Positions 8,790-16,378 of a stretch of DNA of 64,000 bases are shown one piece after another. How positions within the stretch are numbered: the first letter of the stretch is position 1; each line of letters begins with the position of its first letter. A program made the translations under genes and the position numbers. The notes below the pieces were generated by a model that saw nothing but the letters and a program-made list of their open reading frames with translations, was not told the DNA's origin and searched no databases. The stretch is from Verrucomicrobiota bacterium (GTDB lineage Bacteria > Verrucomicrobiota > Kiritimatiellia > CAIQIC01 > JAGNIJ01), in NCBI GenBank assembly GCA_022710725.1, contig JAKLGK010000007.1, forward strand, positions 62,001-126,000. The letters run 5' to 3'.

Positions 8790-11444
8790 ATGAATATCCA
8801 TCCGGCGCGGCTTCCGCTCCTGGCCCTCGTTCTCTCCTGCTGCGGCCTCGCCTCGGCACAGGTTCCCAGCCTGTTGAATTACCAGGGCCGGCTCGTGAAC
8901 GGGACCAACCTCTTCAACGGCGTGATCTCGCCGATCTTCCGCCTCTACGTCCTGCCGGCCGGCGGCTTTCAAATCTACATCGAGCAGGACCTGAATGTCC
9001 CGGTCGCCGACGGATTCTATTCCACGCTCCTCGGCGACAACTTCGTCGGCACTCCGCTCGCCGAGGCCTTGACCAACAACCCGGTGTACCTGGAGGTCGA
9101 GATCGGCGGGGTCCGCCTGGCGCCCCGCGAGCGCGTCATATCCGGCGGGCGCCCCCTCGGCTCGCTGGCGTACCGCGGGGGCGACGCGTTCGTCGTCGTG
9201 TCCGTGACCAACAGCGATACCGTGAACGCGCAGAACCTCCTGGCGGCCTACACGGTCGCCACGAACCGGCGGCCGCACGGGCTGCCCTTGAGCGCCGTCA
9301 ACCGGGCGGTCGTGCTGGTGCCGCCGGGCCGGTACGACCTCGGGACGGGCCAGCTCACGCTGTCCTGCGACTTCGTGGACCTGGTCGGTCTTTCCTCGGC
9401 CCGCGAGGACCAGCATATCCGGGGCGAGTCGGACGGCGACAACACCGGCGTCCTGCGGCAGACGGCCGACGACGCGCGGATCGAGAACCTGTTCGTGGAG
9501 TGCACCCGCTACAGCGGCGGCACGGACGCGGACAGCGCGGATCCCGCCGCCTATTTCCCGGATTCGGGCCGGTCCAACACGGTGGTGCGCAACTGCCGCT
9601 TCAAGGCCGTGGGCGAGGGCGCGAGCTGGTCCATGCGGCTGGGCGTGGACTACGCCGGCGCCTACGAGAACTGCGCCGGCGAGGCGTACGCCTTCGGCGG
9701 CGGCCAGTTCGGGCGCGCCTCCGGCCTGTTCGTCGAGTGCGACGGCGGCGATTTCAGCTTCGGCAGCGGCTTCAGCGCCCAGGCCTCCGGCCGGTTCCGC
9801 CGGTGCACGGGCGGGGCGGGCAGCTTCGGCGCCTTTTTCGGGACGGCGTCCGGGACCTTCGAGGATTGCACGGGCGGGGCGGGCAGCTTCGGAGGCGTCA
9901 ATGCCTCGGCCTCGGGGACGTTCATCCGCTGCGCGGGGGAGGAGAACAGCTTCGGCGCCCTGGGCGGCAGCGCCGGCGGCTTCTTCCTGCATTGCTGGAT
10001 GAAGGGCACCAACTGGACCGGCGGGCAGCTCTCCGGCCGCATGGAAGGCTGCCGTTGGGAAGCGCCGGTGATCACCGCGTTGAGCGGCCGGGTCTTCCGG
10101 TCCGTGGTCGAGGGCGTCTTCCGCGACGACTCGCACTTCGAGATCGGCGAGGCCAGCGTGACGGTCAAGCCCTGCCGGGACGAGGAGCTGAACGGGCGGA
10201 ACCTGCTGGCCGCGTATGCCCTGGCCACCAACCTCTGGCCGCACAACCGCGCCCGGAGCGCCAGCAACCGCGTAGTGCTCCTCGTTTCGCCCGGCGTGTA
10301 CAACCTGGGCTCGGAAGCGCTCCAGCTCACGGATGAATACGTGGACCTGGTGGGCGTGTCATCCGCCCGGGACGACCAGCGCCTCGCGGGCTCGGCCGAC
10401 GTGGACTATTTCGGGGTCATTCTCCAGTCGGCCTCCGACGTCCGGATCGAAAACCTGTTCGTGGAGTGCACGCGCAGCAACGGCCTCGCCGTCGGGGATG
10501 CCGACGACCCGGCGGCGTATTTCCCGGAGTCAGGCCTTTCCAACACCGTGATCCGTAACTGCCGGTTCAAGGCCAACGACACGAACGCCTGGTCCATGCG
10601 CTGCGGCATCGAGTACGCGGGGACCTACGAGGACTGCGCGGGGGGGAAGCACAGTTTCGGGGGGAAGGGCGGGCAGGCGGCGGGAATCTTCCGGAACTGC
10701 GCGGGTGGCGACTACAGCTTTGGCTTCAGTTCGGGGGGCGAGGCCTCGGGCATGTTCATGGACTGCACAGGCGGCGCCGCCAGCTTCGGAGGGATGGCCG
10801 ACGCCCGGGGGACCTTCGATCGTTGCACGGGGGGAAGCTACGCCTTCGGCGGCGGAGGTCATGCCACCGGCACCTACCGGAATTGCCGCAGCGACGACAG
10901 CGCGTTTGGGGGAGGGGGGGGCACGGCGGGGGGGACGTTCAGCCATTGCATCGGGGGAAACAATTGCTTTGGGAGCCGCGGAGGCGCCGCCTCCGGTTTC
11001 TTCCTCAATTGCGTGGCGGGAGACGACAGCTTCGGCAGCCATCTCGGCTGTTACGCGTCGGGAACCTTCATCAACTGCCATGCCGGCGCCATGTCGTTCG
11101 GCATGGATGGAATCTGTTCAGGCACCTTCATCGGCTGCCGCGGCGGGCTGCGCTCGTTCGGGGGCAACAACGATGAGATTACGGGGAACCTGTACAACTG
11201 CTGGATGGATTCCGACACGTGGACAGGCAACTTCGGCGGGCGGATGGAGGGCTGCCGGTGGGGCGCCGGGATCATGGTTTCGAGCGGCGCGGTGATCTAC
11301 GCCTCCACGTTCGCCGGCGCGGTCACGAACTTTGGCCCGGGATCCTGCCAGATCGCCCACGTCCGGTGCCGGGCCCTGGACCTGGGGCCCATGGTCAACG
11401 CGATCGCCACGCCGTACAACGTCGTGGACGCGGACGTGGAATAA
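8790..11444 (+). CDS. exported protein made of two duplicated beta-helix modules
   Basis: 884 residues from the ATG at 8790, which has a GGGGAGGG ribosome site; a TTG further upstream has none. A signal peptide is followed by L-L-N-Y-Q-G-R-L at about residues 28-35. Two homologous modules begin near residues 143 and 467. Each starts with N-L-L-A-A-Y-x-x-A-T-N, passes through V-D-L-V-G-x-S-S-A-R-x-D-Q and R-I-E-N-L-F-V-E-C-T-R, then breaks into rungs of about 22 residues of the type S-G-x-F-x-x-C-x-G-G-x-x-S-F-G. The first module has about five rungs, the second about ten. Both end with W-T-G-x-x-x-G-R-M-E-G-C-R-W. The cysteine at a fixed place in each rung suggests a stacked cysteine ladder along a right-handed beta-helix. 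Function is unknown; a surface or polysaccharide-binding role is a guess. It converges on the phosphorylase gene with a 10-base gap. Confidence 0.72.
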   Translation: MNIHPARLPLLALVLSCCGLASAQVPSLLNYQGRLVNGTNLFNGVISPIFRLYVLPAGGFQIYIEQDLNVPVADGFYSTLLGDNFVGTPLAEALTNNPVYLEVEIGGVRLAPRERVISGGRPLGSLAYRGGDAFVVVSVTNSDTVNAQNLLAAYTVATNRRPHGLPLSAVNRAVVLVPPGRYDLGTGQLTLSCDFVDLVGLSSAREDQHIRGESDGDNTGVLRQTADDARIENLFVECTRYSGGTDADSADPAAYFPDSGRSNTVVRNCRFKAVGEGASWSMRLGVDYAGAYENCAGEAYAFGGGQFGRASGLFVECDGGDFSFGSGFSAQASGRFRRCTGGAGSFGAFFGTASGTFEDCTGGAGSFGGVNASASGTFIRCAGEENSFGALGGSAGGFFLHCWMKGTNWTGGQLSGRMEGCRWEAPVITALSGRVFRSVVEGVFRDDSHFEIGEASVTVKPCRDEELNGRNLLAAYALATNLWPHNRARSASNRVVLLVSPGVYNLGSEALQLTDEYVDLVGVSSARDDQRLAGSADVDYFGVILQSASDVRIENLFVECTRSNGLAVGDADDPAAYFPESGLSNTVIRNCRFKANDTNAWSMRCGIEYAGTYEDCAGGKHSFGGKGGQAAGIFRNCAGGDYSFGFSSGGEASGMFMDCTGGAASFGGMADARGTFDRCTGGSYAFGGGGHATGTYRNCRSDDSAFGGGGGTAGGTFSHCIGGNNCFGSRGGAASGFFLNCVAGDDSFGSHLGCYASGTFINCHAGAMSFGMDGICSGTFIGCRGGLRSFGGNNDEITGNLYNCWMDSDTWTGNFGGRMEGCRWGAGIMVSSGAVIYASTFAGAVTNFGPGSCQIAHVRCRALDLGPMVNAIATPYNVVDADVE

Positions 11445-11454
11445 GAGGCCCGGC

Positions 11455-13605
11455 CTACTTTCTGCCCGCCAGCGGCATGTACGCGTCGCGGGTGTAGTCC
11501 TGCAGCATCCGTGCGGCGCTGAACTCGGGGATGATGGTGGCCATGGCCTCCTTCATCATCGCCACCCAGTTCGCCGGGACGCCCTTCTGGCGGTGGTCGT
11601 AGAAGGCGGGTACGATCTCGTTTTCCAGGATGTGGTAGAACGAGGTCGAATCCTCGTAGTCCTGCATGTCCTCGTTGTCGAAGTAGCGGCCGGCGTTGAT
11701 GGTCCAGCCGTTGCGCCCGTTGGCGGCCTCGGGCCACCAGCCGTCGGAGATGCTCACGTTCAGCGCGCCGTTCATCCCGGCCTTCATCCCGCTGGTACCG
11801 CTGGCCTCGCGCGGGCGGCGCGGGGTGTTCAGCCAGATCTCGACGCCCTGGACCATGTGCCGCGCGATGCGGATGTCGTAGTCCTCGACGAAGTAGATGT
11901 GGCCGCGCAGGTCGGAATGGAACGCGATGTTGTAGATGTGCCGGACGAGGTCCTGGCCCGGCTGGTCGGCTGGATGGGCCTTGCCGGAAAACAGGATGTG
12001 CACCGGGCGCTCGGGATTCGTCAGGATTGCGCGCAGCCGGTTGTAATCGCGGAAGATCAGCGCCGCGCGCTTGTACGTGGCGAAGCGCCGCGCAAACCCG
12101 ATCAGCAGCACCTTGGGATCGAGCATCCGCTCCACCTCGCGCATCTCGTCCGGGCTGTTGCCGTGCCGGGCGAACTGCTCGACCAGCCGGTGGCGGAACA
12201 GCCGGATCAGGCGCTCCTTCTGGTGGATATGGGCCGCCCACAGGTCGTCGTCGCGGATCTTCTTCACGCCCTGCCAGAATTCCGGGTCGCAGCACCGGTC
12301 CTGCCAGCCGTGGCCCAGGGATTCTTCGACCAGTTCGCGGATGTCGTGCCCGAGCCAGGTCGCCACGTGGACGCCGTTGGTGATCGCCTTGATCGGCTTG
12401 CTGTCGTGCGGCGCCTGCGGGAACAGGTGCCGCCACATGTCGTTGGACACGTCCCCGTGCAGTTGGCTGACGCCGTTCGAGTACGAACTCATCCGGATCG
12501 CCAGGGCCGTCAGGTTGAACGGCTGGCCGCCTCCGCCCGGGTAGGCCTTGCCGAGTTCCAGGAGCCGGTCCATGGCCACGCCCATGCCCTTCGCGTGCGG
12601 GCCGAGGTACTTCTCGACCAGATCCATCTCGAACGCCTCGTTGCCCGCCGGGACGGGCGTGTGCGTGGTGAACATCGTGTCCCTGCGGATGGTGCTCATC
12701 GCGTCGTCCCAGGTCCGGCCGGCCTTCATCAGCTCGCGCAGGCGCTCGAACAGCAGGAAGGCGGAGTGCCCCTCGTTCAAGTGCCAGACGGCCGGCTTGA
12801 TCTTCATCTCGCGCAGGATGCGCGCGCCGCCGACGCCGAGGAGCAGCTCCTGGCAGAAGCGCATCTCGCGGCCGCGGACGTAGAGCTGCGAGGTGATGGG
12901 GCGGTCCGCGGCGTCGTTCTCCGTGATGTCCGTATCCAGCAGGTAGAGCTTCACGCGCCCGATCATGAGCTGCCAGACGCGCGCCTTGACCTCGCGGCCC
13001 GGGAACTCGACGCCGATCAGGAGGTTGCGGCCGCTGGCCGTGTGCACGGGGCGCAGGGGCATGCGGTAGAAGTCGGACTCGTTGAAGAGGTGGTGCTGCC
13101 GTCCGTCGTTGTCGATGTTCTGGCGGAAGTACCCGTGACGGTACAGCAGGCCGATGCCGATGAACGGCAGGCCCAGGTCGCTCGCGGCTTTCGCGTGGTC
13201 GCCGGAGAGCACGCCCAAGCCGCCGCAGTAGATGCCCAGGCTCTCGTGCAGGCCGAACTCCGTGCTGAAGTACGCGACCGGCCCGCCCTTGTAATCGGGG
13301 TAGGCCTTCTTGAACGGCGTGTCCGCCTCGGGGTCCATGTAACGGTCGAACTCGCGGATCACCCGGCGGTACTCGGACATGAACGAGCCGCCGTCGCTCA
13401 ACAGGGTCTGCCAGTGGTGCGGCTCGATGTCGATCAGCAGCTGGACGGGGTTGCGGTACAGCGCCCACAGCGGCTGGCTGATGTTGCTGAACATCGCCCG
13501 CGCCCGCGGCGTCCACGACCACCACAGGTTATAGGCCAGCTCGCGCAGCCGGGAAAACTCCTCCGGCATCCGGATGTCCGGCATGGAGGTCGGTTCAAAA
13601 GTCAT
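11455..13605 (-). CDS. glgP: alpha-glucan (glycogen/maltodextrin) phosphorylase
   Basis: 716 residues from the ATG at 13605, preceded by AAAGGG eight bases upstream; the open frame continues further upstream but without homology. It is a family GT35 phosphorylase of the shorter type that starts directly with R-L-R-E-L-A-Y-N-L-W-W-S-W. S-T-E-F-G-L-H-E-S-L and G-I-Y-C-G-G-L-G-V-L-S-G-D-H are the glucan/phosphate site landmarks, and E-A-S-G-T-S-G-M-K-A-G-M-N-G near residue 605 holds the pyridoxal phosphate lysine. The enzyme releases glucose-1-phosphate from alpha-1,4-glucans in the cytoplasm. No other glycogen genes are adjacent. Confidence 0.9.
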   Translation of the reverse strand: MTFEPTSMPDIRMPEEFSRLRELAYNLWWSWTPRARAMFSNISQPLWALYRNPVQLLIDIEPHHWQTLLSDGGSFMSEYRRVIREFDRYMDPEADTPFKKAYPDYKGGPVAYFSTEFGLHESLGIYCGGLGVLSGDHAKAASDLGLPFIGIGLLYRHGYFRQNIDNDGRQHHLFNESDFYRMPLRPVHTASGRNLLIGVEFPGREVKARVWQLMIGRVKLYLLDTDITENDAADRPITSQLYVRGREMRFCQELLLGVGGARILREMKIKPAVWHLNEGHSAFLLFERLRELMKAGRTWDDAMSTIRRDTMFTTHTPVPAGNEAFEMDLVEKYLGPHAKGMGVAMDRLLELGKAYPGGGGQPFNLTALAIRMSSYSNGVSQLHGDVSNDMWRHLFPQAPHDSKPIKAITNGVHVATWLGHDIRELVEESLGHGWQDRCCDPEFWQGVKKIRDDDLWAAHIHQKERLIRLFRHRLVEQFARHGNSPDEMREVERMLDPKVLLIGFARRFATYKRAALIFRDYNRLRAILTNPERPVHILFSGKAHPADQPGQDLVRHIYNIAFHSDLRGHIYFVEDYDIRIARHMVQGVEIWLNTPRRPREASGTSGMKAGMNGALNVSISDGWWPEAANGRNGWTINAGRYFDNEDMQDYEDSTSFYHILENEIVPAFYDHRQKGVPANWVAMMKEAMATIIPEFSAARMLQDYTRDAYMPLAGRK

Positions 13606-13720
13606 GGCGAAACCCTTTCGTAGAACGTTTCGGCAATTCTGCCCTGCGTCGAATGCGCGGTAGGTTAGGACCTGCGTTCCGGAGTGCAAGCTGAAAGTTC
13701 GGCGCCTCCTCAAAAAAGCA

Positions 13721-13749
13721 TTGCGCGGCGGCCGGAATCCGCATACATA
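13721..13749 (+). promoter_or_regulatory. putative promoter of the outer-membrane protein gene
   Basis: TTGCGC (13721-13726), a 17-base spacer and TACATA (13744-13749), 40 bases before the ATG at 13789. An A-tract lies just upstream of the -35 box. Each hexamer matches four of six consensus positions. Confidence 0.45.
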
Positions 13750-13788
13750 AATCCCACGCCCGTCCCGGGTCGGGAGGGCAACCACAAC

Positions 13789-14316
13789 ATGGAGAACCAT
13801 ATCGTGCAACGCATCGTCGCGTCCGTGATCGCAGGGCTGTGCCTGGCCGTGTCCGCTCCCGCCGTCATGCTGGAGGAAGGCACCCAGGAAATCCAGGTGA
13901 ACGGCAGTTTCGACTTCGAGGGGCTGGGCGGCTCCGTGCTCGATCTCGGCCTGGGCTGGGGCTACTTCGTCCGGGACTACGTCGAGGCCGGCTTGCTCGG
14001 CGAGGTCACCTTGAGCGACCCCGGCGACAGCTACTCCATCGGCGGGTTCGGCGAGTACCATTTCGACATCGAGTCCATCGTGGTCCCGTACATGGGCGCC
14101 GGGCTCTCCCTGCTCATGACGGACATCCAGAACGGCGACGACACCACCGCCCTGGCCGTCAGCGGCCTGGCCGGCGCGAAGATCTACCTCGTGGAAAATG
14201 TCGCCCTCGATATCCGGGCGGTCCTGTCCATCGCCTCCGACGACGTCTACATCGCGGACGACGAGCTCGACAACTGGGACGCGCGGTTCGAGATGGGCCT
14301 GCGGTTCTACTATTGA
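13789..14316 (+). CDS. small outer-membrane beta-barrel protein
   Basis: 175 residues from the ATG at 13789, with GGGAGGG 10-11 bases upstream. A signal peptide (charged start, hydrophobic core, A-P-A near residue 25) leads into alternating hydrophobic and polar strands separated by short D/G-rich turns, as in eight-stranded barrels of the OmpA/OmpW/opacity class. The sequence ends in L-R-F-Y-Y, the terminal aromatic signature that the BAM complex recognises. It is expected to sit in the outer membrane; no specific substrate or pore role can be assigned. It is followed by a hairpin terminator. Confidence 0.7.
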   Translation: MENHIVQRIVASVIAGLCLAVSAPAVMLEEGTQEIQVNGSFDFEGLGGSVLDLGLGWGYFVRDYVEAGLLGEVTLSDPGDSYSIGGFGEYHFDIESIVVPYMGAGLSLLMTDIQNGDDTTALAVSGLAGAKIYLVENVALDIRAVLSIASDDVYIADDELDNWDARFEMGLRFYY

Positions 14317-14334
14317 TCCAACCTGGATGGGGGA

Positions 14335-14364
14335 GGGCCGCGCGTCGACGCGGCCCTTTCCTTT
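14335..14364 (+). terminator. intrinsic terminator, abutting the archease start codon
   Basis: The arms GGGCCGCG (14335-14342) and CGCGGCCC (14349-14356) form an 8-bp GC stem with a 6-base loop, followed at once by TTTCCTTT (14357-14364). The next base is the A of the archease ATG. Confidence 0.65.
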
Positions 14365-14787
14365 ATGACCGCCGCCCGCTGGGAGCATTTCGAGCACCAG
14401 GCCGATGTCGGCCTGCGCGGCCGCGGCGGCACGCCGGACGAAGCCTTCGCGCAGATCGCCCTCGCGCTCACCGCTGTCGTCACCGATCCTGATCGCGTCC
14501 GGGCCGAGCGGCCCGTGGAGCTCCGTTGCTCGGCTTCGGACGTGGAATCGCTGCTCGTGGACTGGCTCAACGCCCTCGTCTACGAGATGGCCGCCCGCCG
14601 CATGGTCTTCTCCCGCTTCGAGGTGCGCGTCGAGGGTTCCTCCTTGCAGGCGACGGCTTGGGGTGAGAGCATCGAGCCGGAACGGCACCGCCCCGCCGTC
14701 GAGGTCAAGGCCGCCACGTACCATGCCCTCGCGGTCCGGCGGGAGCCCGACGGCGGCTGGACGGCCCAATGCGTCGTGGATGTGTAG
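14365..14787 (+). CDS. archease, RtcB activator
   Basis: 140 residues, typical for the archease family. It opens with W-E-H-F-E-H-Q-A-D-V-G-L-R, the conserved first strand with the H-x-A-D metal site; the paired acidic D-V-E-S-L-L-V-D-W-L-N helix and the H-A-L-A-V-R C-terminal strand also match. Archease helps RtcB complete its guanylylation cycle and broadens its nucleotide use. The gene is followed by rtcB after a 46-base repeat, a common pairing. No Shine-Dalgarno is visible: the ATG is directly behind a terminator T-run. Expression therefore needs readthrough or an unseen promoter. Confidence 0.82.
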   Translation: MTAARWEHFEHQADVGLRGRGGTPDEAFAQIALALTAVVTDPDRVRAERPVELRCSASDVESLLVDWLNALVYEMAARRMVFSRFEVRVEGSSLQATAWGESIEPERHRPAVEVKAATYHALAVRREPDGGWTAQCVVDV

Positions 14788-14830
14788 GGGTTGGACGTTG
14801 GAAGTTGGGCGTCGGTTGTTGGACATTGAA
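14788..14830 (+). repeat. dispersed GTTGGACGTTGG intergenic repeat
   Basis: A G/T-rich low-complexity run (GTTGGACGTTGGAAGTTGGG and onward) fills the gap between archease and rtcB. Related copies lie in both orientations at 18118-18198. It carries no ribosome binding site, although it ends four bases before the rtcB ATG. Confidence 0.65.
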
Positions 14831-14833
14831 ATC

Positions 14834-16264
14834 ATGAATCTCTCCCGCCTTGCCCGGGTTTCGGACTTCGAATGGCGTCTCGAGCCTTCGGGCCCCATGC
14901 GCGTGCCGGGCGTGCTCTTCGCGGACGAGACGCTGCTGGCCGAAATGGACGACAAGGTGACCGAGCAGGTCGCGAACGTCGCCGCGCTGCCCGGGATCGT
15001 CCAAGCCTCCTACGCGATGCCCGACGCCCACTGGGGCTATGGCTTTCCCATCGGCGGCGTAGCGGCGTTCGACGCGGACCGGGGCGGGGTGGTTTCCTGC
15101 GGCGGGGTGGGATTCGACATTTCCTGCGGCGTGCGCACCCACCTGACCGGGCTGGCCCGGGACGAAGTGGTGAAAGCGCGCGAGCGCCTGGCCGACGCCC
15201 TTTTCCACAAGGTTCCCGCCGGCGTCGGCAGCACCGGCCCTGTTCGCCTGGACGACCGGCGCATGCGCGAGATGCTGACCGGCGGCGCGCGCTGGGCCGT
15301 GGGGCAGGGGTTCGGCTCGGAGCGCGACCTCGAACGCATCGAGTCGCGGGGCGCCGTCCCGGGCGCCCGGCCGGAGGACGTTTCCGACCGCGCGCGCAAG
15401 CGCCAGGAAGAAGAGATGGGCACGCTGGGCTCCGGCAATCACTACCTGGAAGTCCAGGAAATCCGGGAGCTCTACGACGAAGCTGTCGCGGCCGCGTTTG
15501 GCCTGCGGAAGGGCGAGGTCGTGGTCAGCATCCACTGCGGCTCGCGCGGGCTGGGTCACCAGGTCGCGACCGATTACGCCAAGCGCATGCTCGACGCCGC
15601 GCGGCGGCACGGGTTGAGCCTGCCCGACCGCGAACTGGCCTGCGCGCCGATCCGTTCGCCGGAGGGACAGGCCTACCTCGGCGCCATGCGCGCCGCGATC
15701 AACTGCGCCCTCGCCAACCGGCAGCTCCTCGGGCACCTCGTCCGCCAGGCCTTTCGGTCGGTCTTCGGCGAAAAGGAAATGCCGCTGCTTTATGACGTCT
15801 CGCACAACACCTGCCGCGAGGAGACGCACGAGGTGGAGGGCGCCGCGCGGACGCTGTTCGTCCATCGGAAGGGTGCCACGGGCGCGCTCGGGCCGGGCCA
15901 CCCGGATTTGCCGGACGACCTGCGCGCCGCGGGCCAGCCGGTGCTGGTCGGCGGCACGATGGGCACGGCCTCGTGGATTCTCGCCGGCGCGCGCGCGGGC
16001 GCTACCCGCGCCTTCGCCTCCGCCTGCCACGGCGCGGGCCGGCAGATGAGCCGAACCCAGGCGACGAAGCAATGGCAGGGCCGGGAGGTCGCGGACGACT
16101 TGGCGGGCCGCGGTGTGCTGATCCGCTGCCGCTCGATGCGCGGGCTCGCCGAGGAGGCGCCCGGCGCGTACAAGGACGTCCGCCGCGTGGTCGAGGCGAC
16201 GGTGGCCGCCGGCCTCGCCCGCAAGGTGGCCCGGCTGGCGCCGTTGATCTGCGTGAAAGGCTGA
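14834..16264 (+). CDS. rtcB: RtcB RNA-splicing ligase
   Basis: 476 residues from the ATG at 14834; the open frame extends upstream only as an artefact across archease. RtcB joins 2',3'-cyclic phosphate or 3'-phosphate RNA ends to 5'-hydroxyl ends using GTP and Mn2+, in tRNA splicing or RNA repair. Conserved blocks are A-M-P-D-A-H-W-G-Y-G-F-P-I-G-G, G-F-D-I-S-C-G-V-R (metal-binding Asp and Cys), G-S-G-N-H-Y-L-E-V, I-H-C-G-S-R-G-L-G-H-Q, Y-D-V-S-H-N, and S-A-C-H-G-A-G-R, whose His is the guanylylated residue. All metal and nucleotide residues appear intact. It forms an operon-like pair with archease. There is no Shine-Dalgarno; an intergenic repeat reaches to just before the start. Confidence 0.92.
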   Translation: MNLSRLARVSDFEWRLEPSGPMRVPGVLFADETLLAEMDDKVTEQVANVAALPGIVQASYAMPDAHWGYGFPIGGVAAFDADRGGVVSCGGVGFDISCGVRTHLTGLARDEVVKARERLADALFHKVPAGVGSTGPVRLDDRRMREMLTGGARWAVGQGFGSERDLERIESRGAVPGARPEDVSDRARKRQEEEMGTLGSGNHYLEVQEIRELYDEAVAAAFGLRKGEVVVSIHCGSRGLGHQVATDYAKRMLDAARRHGLSLPDRELACAPIRSPEGQAYLGAMRAAINCALANRQLLGHLVRQAFRSVFGEKEMPLLYDVSHNTCREETHEVEGAARTLFVHRKGATGALGPGHPDLPDDLRAAGQPVLVGGTMGTASWILAGARAGATRAFASACHGAGRQMSRTQATKQWQGREVADDLAGRGVLIRCRSMRGLAEEAPGAYKDVRRVVEATVAAGLARKVARLAPLICVKG

Positions 16265-16288
16265 AAAGCGCCGTTCGCATCACCGGCG

Positions 16289-16320
16289 CATGTATCACAG
16301 TTTATAAACTGTGATACATG
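16289..16320. repeat. 32-bp perfect palindrome, CAYA-S-TT family
   Basis: Perfectly self-complementary over 32 bases: outer CATGTAT / ATACATG, arms CACAGTT / AACTGTG, centre TATA. It lies 24 bases after rtcB and 58 bases before polX. No T-run follows. It has the same arm layout as the palindromes at 1894 and 54443 but different flanks and centre. Confidence 0.65.
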
Positions 16321-16330
16321 GCATTGTGGG

Positions 16331-16370
16331 CCGACCTTCTTCCTTTGCGTCCTTCGAGCCTTCTGTTAAA
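16331..16370 (-). repeat. dispersed AACAGAAGGC-type intergenic repeat
   Basis: On the minus strand it reads AACAGAAGGC, three bases, AAGGACGCAAAG. The same two blocks in the same order occur at 33088-33112 on the plus strand. It fills most of the gap before polX. Confidence 0.6.
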
Positions 16371-16378
16371 CTCTCTTC

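Noticed and set aside
9700..11200. Regularly spaced repeats that might be a CRISPR array or minisatellite
   Set aside because: The period is a multiple of three, the repeats are degenerate at DNA level and conserved as the protein rung S-G-x-F-x-x-C-x-G-G-x-x-S-F-G, inside an open frame with a signal peptide. No cas genes are present.
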